The notes under the pieces: generated by a model | What the model was told of the DNA's origin: nothing | Seen by the model: only the letters and a program-made list of their open reading frames with translations | Database searches by the model: none | In this document: positions 27,601 to 42,600 of the stretch, piece after piece | Position numbering within the stretch: the stretch's first letter is position 1 | How the letters are laid out: every line of letters starts with the position of its first letter | From: Neelides folsomi | Taxonomy: Eukaryota > Arthropoda > Collembola > Neelipleona > Neelidae | DNA: 64,000 bases | Reading direction: 5' to 3' | NCBI GenBank assembly: GCA_034687125.1 | Contig: JAQGBZ010000181.1 | Span: 1-64,000 of the forward strand | Program-made: the position numbers and the translations under genes

Positions 27601-30600
27601 TCAGTTTTATAATCTAAGGAAGGTTTGGGGGAACTTGGTTGGGTTAAAACCCTTCGATCCCCAAAGACAATAAATTACTTCTCCTCCCTTTATAAATGAG
27701 ATTCATGGTGTGTAAAAAAAGATTTACGCGTCCTCATTATGATTCGAGTGGGCCATAAATGGAGAAAACGAAAAGCTTCATTTAAAACTCCTTCCGCCTC
27801 CCACAATCGGAGAAAGATAAAAGTCAAAACTATTTGGGTCAATGGACCTCGATCCCATACTTTTAACCCTTTTTTATATTTCGTCAATTCTTCAATTAAT
27901 TCATTTTCCAAGGTTCAAATAGAATAATTTTTATTCATATGTTGTATTTTTAATCACATCAGCACTTATAATCACACATTTCAATATTTTCAATCATTAA
28001 TTTTTCTAGGTATTAAATAAAACAAAAAGAGACCGACAAAACAAATGCGAATAAAATTAGAAATAAGAGAAATTCCATTAATTTCATAAAAATGAAAATT
28101 AATCAAAACTATCTAGCTATTTATTACACTTTGATCTAAAGTGGCAAATAATAAACAAATATTGGGAAATTATTGTACACATAAGCTATTTATATGGTAC
28201 ATTCAAAAATTCTTCAATGGATACCATATCATACTATGGTATGGTATCCATAATGTAGCATGGTATACCATACTATGGTATGGTATATATAATGTTATAC
28301 ATCTTAAAGTCATTGAGAATTGAGAGTACACATAACATTATGTACATATACATAAATACATACAGATACTTAAGGATATAAGAAGGATATAAAATTGTAT
28401 AAAAGGAAGAGGAGCGAATAGATTGAAAAGGTCAGTTGTTTGCTAAGTGGGCTTTGGAAAAAAATAGTTAACTTTTCAATTTCATCTGCGGGTGGAAAAG
28501 TTTGACCAAAGGCGCGTCCTTTAACCCACTCCAATATCCAAGTGGGGCTTTGAAGTTGAAGGAGCGCGACGGAGTGGGCCAACAGATGAGGATTTGGATA
28601 ATTGGACATCTGCAGGGACAAATCAATGGAGTTGCAAAAGTGGTGGAAAGCCAAAGGATAAGCTCTTTTTTACTCGGAGCGTTCTTTTATACTTTGAAAT
28701 TTCCCGCCATTCTACTAAAATTCAGAAAAAATATGAAAATTATTGAAGAAATTAAATTTTGGGAAAATCTCTAAAATTTTTAAATTTTGTATTTTAGTGA
28801 AAATTTATAAATTTTGTGCAAGATAAAAGACAAAGAATTTGAGATGGGGAAAAACAGATGAGTAAAAATGAGAATGTGAAAATCGAATTGAGATGTTTTC
28901 ACTTTTCCAATTGAGGATTCGATTTTTGTGATGCTGATGGAGCAAATGGGAGATGAGTTGAGTGGTAAAGTCCTTCGTCATCCTTCTTCTGCTTCCCTCC
29001 ACTTCGCCTCACTTTCGCCTCTTAAGGCTTAAAGGCTGTCCAATTCAATTCGCACTCCGCCCACTCTGCTAAATGAACTCTGTATGTTTGTCAGGCTCCC
29101 GTGTTTCACATCTTGTCCCGAAACCCCAGAGATTTATTTCCCTTTTTTATACCCAAAATGGCAAACTTATTTTCCAATAAACCACTTCAGTTTTCTCCCT
29201 TCAAAATGGTATTTTTTCAATTGTATACAATTTCCTCTGGAATTTTATCCTTATTTATTTTAAAAATTTAAATTACCCAATGTTTATTTATTTTGAAAAT
29301 TTTATAATAATTGATAATAAGAATAAGTGACAACTTATCAATTGGAAGAACACAAAAAGCTGCGAGTCTTAAAAATAAAATAAAATTTTTTATCCTTTAA
29401 ATAATTTTTATTCTCAGTATTGAATTCACAAATATTAAGATATTTTAAATATATTTGTTTTTATTTACTTCTGTTGATTTTATTGCCCCAATTGAGTTTA
29501 CAATTGTAAGTGAGAACTTTGTGTATTTTTTTTACACAAAGGGACTTTATGCCAACAAATTTGTTTGTATTGAAATGTCCTTTACAATTCTTTTTCCCAT
29601 GTGTTGAGCGAAAAGAGTTTGGGTTCTTCGTATCTTTTTCCCCATCTTCCTTTCTTTTCTACGCCAAATGGGGAAAGGTAAAGAAAGGCATTGAGTTGTT
29701 ATTTGCCATTTGGCCTTTTCTTCGGTTTGTGCGATTTCTTTTAAAGTCCTCGGTTGTTTGCCATTCGGTTTCCCCCAACTTCGTCCCTCGCAAACAAAAT
29801 GAAAGAGCCATTGAGAGGGGAAGTGGAGAAAAAGAGAAGGAAAGGAGTCAAAGGGCAAGTGGGCCATTTTGCATAGAAATCACAAAGTTGGGAACAAACT
29901 GAGCTGATTTCTTTTCCCATGAGGTAATTCAATTTCTTTCCCGCCCTTAGATTTCCAACCCCCTCAAGTCTTTCCCATCAAACCCCGATATGCCCAAAGA
30001 CACTTCAAATAAATACACTCAATAAATTATTCACATTCTTTTTACTCTCGACCCAAAATATTTAATGCAGGTCGTTGTACTTTTACATTTATTATTTAAT
30101 GGATATCTCAACAATCCTTCAAATAATAATTGTTTACTTCTAGTAATCAATATAAACAATACTAGTTGATATAAGTTTCTGTATATGGTAAATGTGTAAG
30201 TGATATTGATATATTGATATCTATTAGGCAAATTGGAGAATAAATAAAGAATTAACTGTCTAATATGGTAATAATGTTTTTTAAATATTTCAGTTCCTCC
30301 TGACAAACCCGTAATTTTTGACGAGAGTGGAAACATCGCTTCGTCTATCATTGGACCATACAATGAAGGCAGCAATTTGGGGTTGAGCTGTCAAGTCACT
30401 GGAGGTAAATTTATCCCTTTATCATTCCTTCATTACCTACCGTTATTCTCATCGTCTCAATTTCTCAATCTCATCAAATTGTCTTTTAATTAATTTCCTC
30501 GTACGATTCATTACAATTCTAATTTACATGGCCCAAATTGTCAAAAGTTCACTTTGATTCAACTACACGTATTTATTTGTGCACGTGGGAGGGAAATCAG

Positions 30601-33600
30601 AAATGTGTCTTTAATCGAACAACATGTATTTGAATCCCATCGATCTTTTCACAAGTTTCTTGTCTTAATTAATTATTAACATTCTGGTAATATTCTTACT
30701 TTGAACTGAGCTGGAATGAATATAGTTAGTTTGTTGTTCAGCACAGTTTGAATCTTTCCAATTAAAGTAATATAACGTTGTTGAAAGCTTTTTCAGATCT
30801 CCACTTAAACTTTCTTTGAACTCCAATGTGTTTCTTTTATTTGGGTCACATCGTTCTGAGTCATTGAATCTCGTCACGACAATCAAATTATGCACAAGGA
30901 ACTTAAATCAAATCAAATGAAATCAAAGGCATATAAAACTAAGCGTGAAAGCTTATCAAAGCAGCGTCGTAATAAGATTCACATTCAGACAAATGGACCA
31001 AATGAGACAGACAGGTAAATAAAGTAAATAAAGAATCACAATCCTCCATAAATGAGAAAAGTGAAGGAGAAAGTTTTAAGTGCTATTCACATTTAAACTT
31101 TCCGCACATTAATGGAAAGCCCAAATAAGCCCAATAAGGAAAAAAATTGGATCCCATAGAAAATAATTTTGAGCATTTAAGAACCAAAAAGGAAAAGAAT
31201 TTGAACATTGGAACTTAAGGATCAGACTGATTGTGAGTAAAATTTTACATAAATTACATGGCGTCAGAATGGATTTTTAAATTTTGTTCGATAATACCAA
31301 TTCATCAATTAAAAATTACAATGAAATGAATGAAAGAATAAAAAATAATAAATAGGAAGGATTAAATTGAGTCTTAAAACAAAATAAATTCGAAAGATGA
31401 ACCATGATCTATTAAAATCTACTCATAGTTATCTTTGAAAAAACAAACAAATTATTTTTTAATTAATAAAACTCCTAGTTTAAGCATTAAGTTTTTTCAA
31501 TGATAAATATTCAAATATTCCTTATGGAATGAAATGGGGTTGTCAATTTCTCGCTTTGCTATGCGTGGGGGCTTTTGAATGGGAAGTGATCTCTTGGACG
31601 GTTTTAGAATTCCAAAGAGATCTCACTCCGACTGCTAATGGGAATAATAGGGAAAGTAGAGAAGGAGGAAAAGAATAAGGGACGAAGAAGAAGACCACGG
31701 GAAAAGTAAGAGAAAGACTAAGGGAAGAAATAGGGAAATATAAAGGAAGAGATAGGGAAGAATTTAAAGAGAATAAGTTGAAGTTTGTGAGAGTGAAAGA
31801 AGGTGCAAGGAGATTTGGTAAAGAAAGGAACCTGACAAAACCATAAAATCCACTGGAAAGAAAGGAATGATTTCTCGTTAAACTTTCCTCCTTTTTGGAC
31901 GGTTGGAATGCGGAAAGTTGAAGTGAGCATAAAATCCCCAACTTTGTCTCTTCCTTCTAATGAGGTGGAGGGACTCGATTAGCCCTCAACATTATTGTCA
32001 TTTGACACTAAATAGTTTCTTCCCTCCCCCTGGTTCTGACACCTACGCCCATTCACATTCCCCAAAAGAGAGATGGGGAGTTGTAAAACCAAGGACCTCA
32101 TCTCCCACACAACTAAAAATCTCCCCGAATCTCCGAATCTCTACCGAATCTCCCCCTTAACTACTTTTTACGCCCATGTGATTAACCAATGTAATGGGAG
32201 TTGGACTTCCCACGCACTTCCTCCTTTGTCAACTTAACGGGAAGATTTATAATTATTCTATTACTCCAAGTGTTTGAAAAATAATATTTTTTCTTGAATT
32301 GGATTAAATTTTTTATTTTTTAAAACAATAATCGTTTGATTAATTCAAATACACATACATTAGTTTTATACTAACAATAAGTGTAACTTTGATTTTTTAT
32401 TCCTAGCATTGAGATTGTTGTAGACTTTTTATTAATTTTGATTTTGATTTTTCTTTCCTTTGTCTCTTTATGAGAAAATAGTCGGCTTTAGCTGGTAAAG
32501 GAGGGGAATGTGAATAGAAGTGAAAGTGAGATTGATGAAGTAAAGTTGAGAGTTGATTCCAAGGTTGTAATTTTGTTCAATTATTCATTTTCTCACTTTG
32601 GTGAGTTTGGTGGCAGCTTGCGGTTTTCCTCATTGTGAGTTTGTGAAGGGGGACGGAGGTCAAAAGGAGTTCATTTGCCAAACTTCCTCGCATGTTTACT
32701 CTCGCCCTTCTCCGTTTCTCATCGTCAGTGAGAAGGAGCGTAGTAGAAGACGAAGTGTAGACCAACTACAGACGAAGTGGGTGATGAAATGGAGGGAATT
32801 CTCCAATTTCGCCTCTTAACATTTTCCTCACCTCCGTCATAATTCAGGCATTTGGGTTCTCCCACATGTTCCTTAATGTCAATATTGGAAGTGGTGGCTC
32901 GTTAGGCTAAACAGAAGGAAGAGATCCAGATGGCCCAAGACGACCCGCTTTTATCAATTAGTCCCCCAAGTTGAGTCAGCAGAAATATACTTGGGAGAAA
33001 CCCGTCTGAAATAACATCTCTTAACATCAAACCCCCTCATCAATTTTATACATCTTATATACAAAACTATGGTACATACATATAGGTATATGCTCTATTA
33101 GTATTTTACCCTTTTATTTATTTTATTATTTTCATTACAATGTCAATAAAAGATAATGGTTCTTTTCTACGTCTTTATTCTTATTTTTTTAATACAATAA
33201 ATATAGAAGATTTTAGTAAATGTAAAATGTAGATATTTCTAATTTGAGGTATTTTTGGATTGTAACTTAAATGTTAAATCCCAATCAATTATGCATGGAA
33301 AGAAAAAAGGTGAAATAAAGGCTGACATTAAATACAACATCCTTGGCTGTTTGTTTGAATATTTTAGTGGCGTGTGTAAGAAATTTCCGATTCAAAGACG
33401 TCTGTTTTAATTTGAAGGAATTGAGAAAAGTTGTTTAATGATTCATGAGGTGAAAGTGGATGAGGATGAATAAATGCATAGTCCCACATCCAGAGGTTGA
33501 TTCGAATCAATAAATAATTTGTTGTGTTTGTGGTGATTTAGGTCGACCGCGGCCGAAGCTCAGTTGGTGGCTGGAGAGCGAAATGCTTCAGGACAGGAGT

Positions 33601-36600
33601 TTCGAGAGGAACGGAGTCGTGGTCAATCGGCTGGAATTTACCCAACTCCAACGCCACCATCTCAACAGAAGGCTCGTCTGTCAGGCATCCAACACGAACC
33701 AAACCGTTCCTCAGATAGCCGTGGCCGTGCTCAACCTCAATCGTAAGAACTTTTCAAATGCCCCAATCACGCTCAAGTGGCAAGCTCATCCTTGGAATTT
33801 GAAAATTTATTAAATCCTCAGCATCCAAACACAACAAATTCAAATGGAAATAACAAACATGTTAAATTCATACGCATTTCGAAATCAACAAAATTTTAAC
33901 AATTTCCTTACTACCTATATATTTTAAAAATATTCCGAAAATAAATTGTATTAAGTAATTAACCAAAGTCCTTTAAGAATTTCAAAAAAGGAGAATTTCT
34001 GTTTATAATTAAAATTAATCTCAAATGACGAAGGCCTTGAATATTAAAATAAATAATTTTAAGAGAAATAAGATAAATAAATTTCGTGGAAAATTTTAAT
34101 TCTCCAATGAGCTTATTATTATTTTGTAAGTCTTTTGAGCTCAGTGAAGTGGATCTCTTGAAGGGAGGTGAAGGACGTGGGTTAGAGCGTATTTATTTAA
34201 TGAGATCATTCGGTTCCTCAAACAGAGTCCGCAGATGTTTCGGCCCAAACGGCTCCGTAATGTAATTTGATGATGAAGCAGCTCCTCCACTTTAACGTCC
34301 GCCTTCCCCTCCTGCGACCAAAGTGGGCGAAAAACCTCAATTCCAACTCCACCTTTGATCGCTCTTTTAATATCAGGAATAAAAGCCCTTCAAAATGCCC
34401 CTTCTGTCTTTAAATGGCTTCTGCTGCAAATGCATTCAATATGTTCTTTCAAGACACAACCTACCTTAATTACCAATTAAATATATCATTACACCATACC
34501 TATAACTTTACACATTGACTATAACTTTCTCCGATGTCTACACTTATACTTATAACAATGTCTATATTTTACACTATATTCCTATATTTCCCATACTTTA
34601 TTACTCCAAGCATCATACTACTAATTATTAGCATATAATGCTATTTATTACACAATGTGTTCTATTCCAAAACTACGCAATGACGTTGGGTCTTTAGCAG
34701 TCTTCAGTTGAGAGTTGAAACCCATGGGGAGAATTTTGAATCCTGCACAATTTTCACCCTCTTGAAACTCTTCATTTCTAAATTTGTAATTATTTGGTTG
34801 TTAAAGAGGTTCGCTTAGGTTTCGCGGATTTATGAAAATAATAAAACTAGTGAAAAGGAGTTGGTTCGAAGGCCCAATCTTATGAATTAATTTCCACCTT
34901 CCTCTAAATAGTCCACCAACATTTCACCTCCCCTCTCCAATTAAATGTTAAATAATGGGGAATTTCCCTTCCTTTCACCTCGCTCCCAAAATTCCCCCTC
35001 CTTCTGCTTCTTAAACCTTTTGAAAAGTGTCGTTTAAATTCCCTCTAATTACTTTCTCCTTTCTCGCACTTCCATTCACGCACTTTTACATTTTCCATCA
35101 TGGCCTTTTTTAATTATTAAAAAATGCATTCCAAAGTTGTTTCACTTTTATGATTTATTATGTATATTCCAATACTAAAGATTATGAGCATAAACTCTAT
35201 ACAAGTAATGTAGTTTTTGAATTATGAAGGGATTTTAATTTGAGATGAATAATATTTAATAATATTAATTTATTCTTAATTTCTCGTCATTTATAATTAC
35301 CGCCAACATGTGTAATTTAATGACCATAGGAGGTTAAATGAAAGTTAAATGGAGGAAATTTAATTGGGTTGGTTTTCTTCTTTGGTAGACTGAGGGATTT
35401 TGGTAAAGTTTTCGGGTCGTGATCTTTGGCCACCTCATTCATTTCCCCCTCCGTTAATGGATCTGTGTGTTATTGATTTACAGTGCGACCGCTGTCGGCC
35501 GCGATTTCCGCCAAGAGCACGGGACTCCTTGCCGAGAAACGAGTTGACATCGAATGCGTCACTTTTGGCTCGCGCCCTGTCGCCACAATCACTTGGTGGA
35601 AGAGCACGAGACAAATTAAGAAGCCAACTCAGAATGTAACTCTCTTCACACTTACACACAAACTTTATTATTACATTGCCATCCTACACCCTTTTCAATA
35701 TATTTTATACGTATAAATAAAATATATGTGGGAATATAAGGGAAAGTATTGTAGACATTTGTTATATATTATTATATTGAAAGTTGGTCAAACAACTCTT
35801 GGAACTTGTGGGGAATTGAACGCAGAAGGCGAAGAGTGGAAGGAATCACATTTATTGAATGTTTAAAAGAATCCCCAGGAATTCCTTCCCAAATGAATGT
35901 AACCAGAAACTATGTATTCTACGTATGGTATATACAGCACATAGAGTACATGTATTCAAATATGAAAGTGAAAGTGGAAGGGAAATGGACAAATGGAAGA
36001 AGAAGAGTTGAAGTAAAAGGAGATTACATTTTATTTTGTATTCCTCTCCTCTTCAATTTATTTGTCTGAGGGCTGAAGTTTAAAAATCTTCTGACATGTT
36101 ACAAAGTAATTTGAGCATTTGGGCCTTCACAAACTTTTCATCTTTCCAATTGGAAATGTTGCTTTTTGGAAATTATCTTTCCCCCTTTGAATTATTAAAT
36201 GAATTTGAAATGAGAACTCCATCTGTTTACCTTATGATACTCAAATATGAATAATTGAAATTGTCATGAATTTAAAAAAAAACTCATCTCATCATATTTG
36301 AATATTATAGTTAACAATATTTAAGTAATAAAGATACAAAGTAATAAAAACGACTAACATATAACATATTAAATTAAAATAAATAATTAAATAAAATTTT
36401 AAAATTAAGCCGCAGACGGAGGATAAAAATGTGACCCGAAGTCTTCTCTCTTTCGTGCCAACCATCGAAGACGACGGAAAATTTCTGACGTGTCGGAGTG
36501 AAAATCCATGGATTCCCGGAAGTGCCGTGGAAGATCGTTGGAAACTCAACGTCCATTGTAAGTTCCTCATTGTTTTACTCCTTCGACCCGGGGAAAAACA

Positions 36601-39600
36601 AATTCCTTCCACACTTGTGCGGGTTGTGAAAAAAGTTTGTGCGGGGATTGAGGGGGATTATAATAAGCTCCACTTAGATCTCAATTCCCTCCCTCCTCCA
36701 TTCGCTCCATCTGAGCCTTGGGTTTTTAAGAAGCCCACCAGAGATTCTTTTCAATTTAATCCGTCTCGGTTTCAACCGAAGTGAAACATTCGACCCGGAG
36801 ACACCGAGACTTAGACCTTGCTTTCGACGCTCCTTTGTCAAATCAGTTCTTATCGGAGAGTTCAATTAAGGTTGATGCTGCCACTCCGATTTGGGCTTTA
36901 TTTACCTCTTTCCTTTGTCTCCAAAAAGTCATCAAGAAAAAAGGGATTTATGACTTGTATTAATTCCCATTTGGTCAATATATAAAAACAATATACTCAC
37001 CTACCCCATTTTTATTATATGTATTTAAATATAACCTGAATTTCAAAATAATAATTACAAGTCAAATAAAAGATGGATGCTTTAACTTCATTTTAAATAA
37101 ATAATAACAGAAACGTTTCTCCCTCAAAATATTAATTATTTAAAAAATCTAGCTTGTTGCAATTTTTTTTTAGGTTTCTTTAAAATATTTATTTATTCTA
37201 AAATCATCATTTTGCATTTGAAATTACAAACAAACTATATAATTTGACAGTTTTAAAAAATTCGATAAACCTTTAGATAAATCTCATGGTTTTTCTCCCA
37301 TTTTTTCTCTGTTGAATCGTGAAGTGTCAATATTGAACTTTGCGCGTTAAAAGCGCGTGGGGGTTGAAGGAAGTATTTTAAAAGAATTCGAGCCCATTGA
37401 AATAACCGAGAGTTTTGTGGAGAAATGAAAAGGGTTTGTGTGATGGAAAAGATATTTCCTCACATCTCTCATCACAAGGAGTCGGGTGGAGATCATAAAG
37501 CATTATGGAACTTTTGCATGCATAACTCTCATGAAATTATGTTCGCTTTTATTCGAGGTAGAAATCGCAGAATGAAATTCCCACCAAAAGAATTCCTTCA
37601 ACAGATCTCAAGAGCTCCTTTCACGTTTGGAATGAATTGAAATCACCCTGCTTTTATCTCTTTTATTCTCATAGTGGAGAGTTTAAAAACGAGGGATTGG
37701 AATGGGAAATGATGAAATTGAATGTGTGGTCATTCAAAAATTTATTTTATCATTCTTTGCATAGATCAAAAATTCAGAATGGAATTTATTACAGGATAAA
37801 TATAGAAAATAATAAAAAAAGATTAAAGATAATTGATTTTTACTTAAATAATGATAGTTATTTAGTAAAATAGTAAAACACAAATCTTTTCTGATCAATT
37901 AAAATCATCTATATTATTTTACAAGGGTAATACAGTATTTCTTAATTAAACATTCGTGTTGTTTTTTTAATTAAATTTTAAATGTTCTGGTTAATTTAAA
38001 ATGTACTAAAATCACATTAAACCAATTTTTATAAATATAGTTTATAAAATATAATAAAAATAGTTTAGAATGAATAAAATGTGAGGATTTTGAAGATGGC
38101 AATCTTTTCAAATGTCGCTGTAGGATTATAATGTAGTAGAATGGGGATGGATAGCCTGTAGCCATTTCTCATTCTTGAGGAAGAAGAATGAGCGGAGGAG
38201 CGAAGGAGAAATGAAACAAATCTCAAGGGAATTCCAAGGTACGAATTTCATACGTCGACCGTCTGCGAAAAACGAGATTCAACATTTTGCAAATCGATGA
38301 AGTGAAACAATTTTCCTTCACCACTTCACAAAATGCATAACATTATAAATCCTTCTTTCTCCGCTTCTTTTCAAATTTCTAAAAAAATGTCTTTACATAC
38401 TTTCCAAATTGCAACACATCATTTATAATACAAAAAATATAAAAGAAGGAAAATAAAAGTAAGGAGAAACTCAAGTTTTTTCTTCAAAATTTATGAAAGA
38501 AAAGTAAAATAAAAAGTTAGAAAATACGAGAACAATAAATCGATGCAAAAAAGATGTTTTTCACATTTTCTAAAGTGTTTTTCAAGGTCTGGAAACAAAT
38601 CCGGTCTCATAACCTGAAAATCTCCCAAAATTCTCTCCAAATGTGGGCCAGTGGGAATTTGGAACTGTTGATGTTTATCTCTCCCCGTTAAATGCATATT
38701 TTATATTTATTATTATGGAGGGCCTGAACCAAATCAACTTCATTGTGGTTCATGGGACTTAGAAGGAAAAGGATGAGTTTGAGTTTAAAAGGATGAGCTT
38801 TGGAGGGAAATATGACAAGAGTTTGGTTATCATTTTCCTAAAGTGTGGATTTGACCATAATGGCCAGAAAGTATGAAATTGAATGAGAGTCGAAAGGTTC
38901 ATTTCTCTGAATACAGAGTGTCCATGAATAGGGAACAATGCGGAGATGCATCGGAAGCATTGGAGCTTTCCCCATTCACAGGAATATCCGATTCCAGCCC
39001 AAGTTGTAAATTAGGTCATTTCATACACTCGGAGTTGACACACAAAACTTGCATCTCTCTTGGTTAATTCCCTCGGAATGAATAAATGACAACCCAAGAG
39101 TTGCCATTTGAGTCATTTGAATAGAAACACCAAAAGTTGTAAACAAACTGAACGACCTTCATAATTCCTGTTAATTTGTTCCTTAATTTATTCCCTAATT
39201 TTATTAATTTGGTCCTTTTAATGAAAATTGTAACTTTATTTCAAATTTCTCATATTCATTTATAGCTCATGATTATTATCATGATTTAAGCTCTTTAAAA
39301 TTTGACCTATTACCAATATAAATTATATCAAATTATTTATTATAACCGCTAACTTCCATATGTATTTTTATAGTAATTATATAATTTTTAACCAACTTTG
39401 ATCTTTGACAATAATTCAAAAATAATTGTTATTATATTGGTATATGTATAGGTACATGCTATAAGTACATACTTACTTACTATACGATTTTTAAATAATA
39501 CGTTATATAAATGTTATATGAAAGAAATTCCGGTAGAAAGACAAATCTTTTCTTCTAATGACCATCTTAATAATAATGTGTAATCTTTAAGATGAAAGCC

Positions 39601-42600
39601 CAATAAGTCCTTGTGACAAGTTTCTTAAGCATCGTTGTTGTCCCGATCAGCCCAATGACAAATAGAATTGGAAGCCTGAGGAAATTTCGGAAATCTCAAA
39701 GGGATTTGCTTTCATTTCTTCTCTAAATGAAGGAAATGATCTGATCATGAAGGACCTTCTTTTTGAAAAATCCAATCCCACATAAACTCACAATGTTAAA
39801 CTCCGTGAAAACCCTCTCTCCGCTGACTCTGTTCAACTCCAAGTTCAATTTCACTTCCAACTCCATGTAAAATGATAAAAGGTCATTGGAGTTTTTATAC
39901 AATAAATATAAAAAGAGGTCATACGCTTAGACAAGCAGGTCATTGGTTATTGTCAAAAAGAGTAATTTTTCACCACCAAAGCCCCGTTGGGTGTGTGGAG
40001 GGAGATTTGAGCTTTCGCTCATTTTCTTTTCAAAAAGTGTCTCACATTGAGTGTGTTTGCCCTCCTTAATGGCACTGGAGACATCAAGGGAGTTTTTGCT
40101 GGGGGGCAAAAGAGGTTCCAGAACAATGATCCCCATCAAGAACCTCCGAGCACCGGAGAGGATAAAGACGTCTATCCCCTTCACAAAGAACAATCCTTCC
40201 AAAGAACAAAGAAATGGAGAGAGAAGAGAAAAAGGGAGATAGGAGGAGCAATATAATTTTAATGTCCCGGGTCTCAAACTGTTGTGAGTCCAATCAGTGG
40301 AATGGAAATCATCCTTATCACAAATATCAAACATTGGAATGGGGAAACGTTTTTTTCAAACTCCCCGTTCAAACTTACGGGAATTTGAGATGCGTTCATT
40401 AACCATTCCCCTCCGCATTAGAATTTTCAACCAATTTCAATTCAACTTGCATTTTCCCTTCTTAAACCTTGGCTTGGTTTGTTAAAACGACATGTACTTA
40501 TTTTCATTTCAACTGATATGTCGCGATATTTATCATATAATTTTATGCTCAATTATTACTATTACATGGAATATTTACCTATCTATTTAACATTTAAAAC
40601 ATTTTCAATTTGATACGTTTTGTATTTGATATTTAATTATGGCGGAGGGCAATTTTAAAAGATGTAAATTAATAATGTTAATTTTTTCTAGATCCTCCTA
40701 GGGTGAATCTCCAACTCGGGTCTAACATGAACGCTGAGGACATCAAAGAGGGAGACGACGTGTATTTTGAATGTGCCGTGAAGGCGAATCCTCCTTACAA
40801 GCGTCTGAGTTGGACCCACGAGGTGAGTTTTTAATTTTATTATCTAATGGAACAGCGGGCGGTGGCTCCGACGATGCTCCTTTAAATTTTATCTCTCCTC
40901 TATCTCTTTACAACGCCCTCAAGTCTTTTAAACAGCCAAAATATCAACACTCGCTATTTACTACCGTGCATTACAATCCTATGTATTTTGTATATACAAT
41001 ATATATATTTTATACAGAGAGTATTTCAAACAGAGTAATTATACTGGTTATTTTAGACTGGTTATTTAACACTGTGAGTTTTATGCACTTGGTTTTATGC
41101 AGTGTGTTTTATATACAGAGAGAGTTTTAATGAGTCTTTCAACATTGGTTTTTGATCTCCTTGGAAGGAGTTGACAGAAAAGGGGGATGAGCAGACAACT
41201 CAATTTAATTTAATTCATTAAAGCGAGAAAATGCCGAGGGTTTTGGCCAACTGGAAGTGGAAGGAACCAATTTTTCAAACAGCGCCGCCAACCTCGGGAG
41301 GAAATTCTTCTCCTTTTCAAATGTCTTTTCCCGCATAATTAACGCGATCCTTCACTTTACAATATGACACACCGCACCAAGAAAATTGAAATGTACAAAG
41401 AGCGTCTTAACCATTTGCAGGCAAATTAAAGGAATTCCATTTATTCCATTCTCTTATGAATGACGGAGATTGAGACATTATAATAAGATTAACATTAACT
41501 CTCTAATTTACTTGCTCTTATCTTAAACATATTAACTTAAAGTAATGTTGATTAGACAAGGAAATACAAAACGGTCGAAAAAATTGTTCAAATACACGAA
41601 TATATTATATACCATATAATTTACAAATGACGATCTGATTGAATGTATAAGGAACATAGAGTATTTGTTATATGGTTGATTTGACTGGATTTGTGATTAA
41701 AGGTGTTTAGTTGTTTATTAAGATGGAAATGTTTTATCTTTGCCATCTTCCTGCTGTCGCCTCAAGATTTAATGAGAACTTGTTGGATCGAGTGGCAAGG
41801 AGATTTAATAATTAAAAGATTCTTGAACTTTCCCTCGACGTCCTATGGTTAATTGGACAATCCCACCTTCGGCCCTCATTCGCACCAACTTACAATTTGA
41901 TCAGGTCAAGCAGGATAATTATACTCCGTGGATTGGGAACACGAAACGCTACTTTAAAATTCCCATTAAAGGTGCCAAAATTATTTTTAATTGCTTCGAC
42001 GGCTAAAGAGCCATTGCCACACACACTCACAATTGGGGATATTATGTATGGTATGTATTTGAATTACTAAAGAACTAAAGAACAGAATAACTTAAATGGC
42101 TCTATTTAAATAATTTAGTAATTTAAACCTTAAATTCCTATTTACCTTTACTCATGCCCAAAATCTAACATAGGAAGGTGCCAAATGGAGGTAATTACTT
42201 TACTAAAAGCCCCAATTAAAATAAATTGTAATTGAGCCATTTGGCTCTTGATATTTGGAGCTTTATTTAAATATTTATATATAAAGTATTTACTGTTAGA
42301 TTTAAAAAGCATTAAAAATTAATTACAATATTTAGATTATGTAAAGCTTTCTCTTCTATTATCCTTGGATTAGAGAATATAAATACAATGTACCAATGTT
42401 TAGTAGTAAGTGCAATATTTACGATGATGGCTAAGTTTGAAAAAATTGCTATATTTATTATTTTAAGAAATCCCGGGATTTTTTGATTTTGTGAAAGGGA
42501 AGTCTGGGGTTTAAGTTTGAGATGCGGGAAGAAAAATTTAGTATTTGTGGAAGAGCTTTTACTTGATTGAAGTTTAAATTATTAGTTAGGTGGAGAAAAG

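Larger units (their letters stand above)
24939..33541 (+). other. introns flanking exon 4 of the Side-like gene
   Basis: Two introns of 5.4 kb and 3.1 kb, interrupted only by exon 4 at 30294-30404. They hold the tRNA-like remnant at 25.5 kb and the palindromic cluster at 28.2 kb. Open frames at 29.5-29.9 kb and 31.5-31.9 kb come from purine-rich low complexity. Confidence 0.85.

Noticed and set aside
29510-29902. 130-residue plus-strand frame
   Set aside because: Arises from pyrimidine- and purine-rich tracts, overlaps an equally open minus frame, and lies inside a Side-like intron.
31543-31941. 132-residue Leu/Ser/Phe-rich minus frame
   Set aside because: It is the complement of a GGAAGA-rich purine tract in an intron; repetitive composition explains the openness.
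33550-33570. AGCTCAGTTGG as a tRNA A-box
   Set aside because: It is within exon 5 coding sequence and has no B-box or stem partner.
36431-36784. 117-residue frame starting with MTRSLLSF
   Set aside because: Its first 43 residues are real exon 7, but it then reads through the donor at 36557 into the intron.
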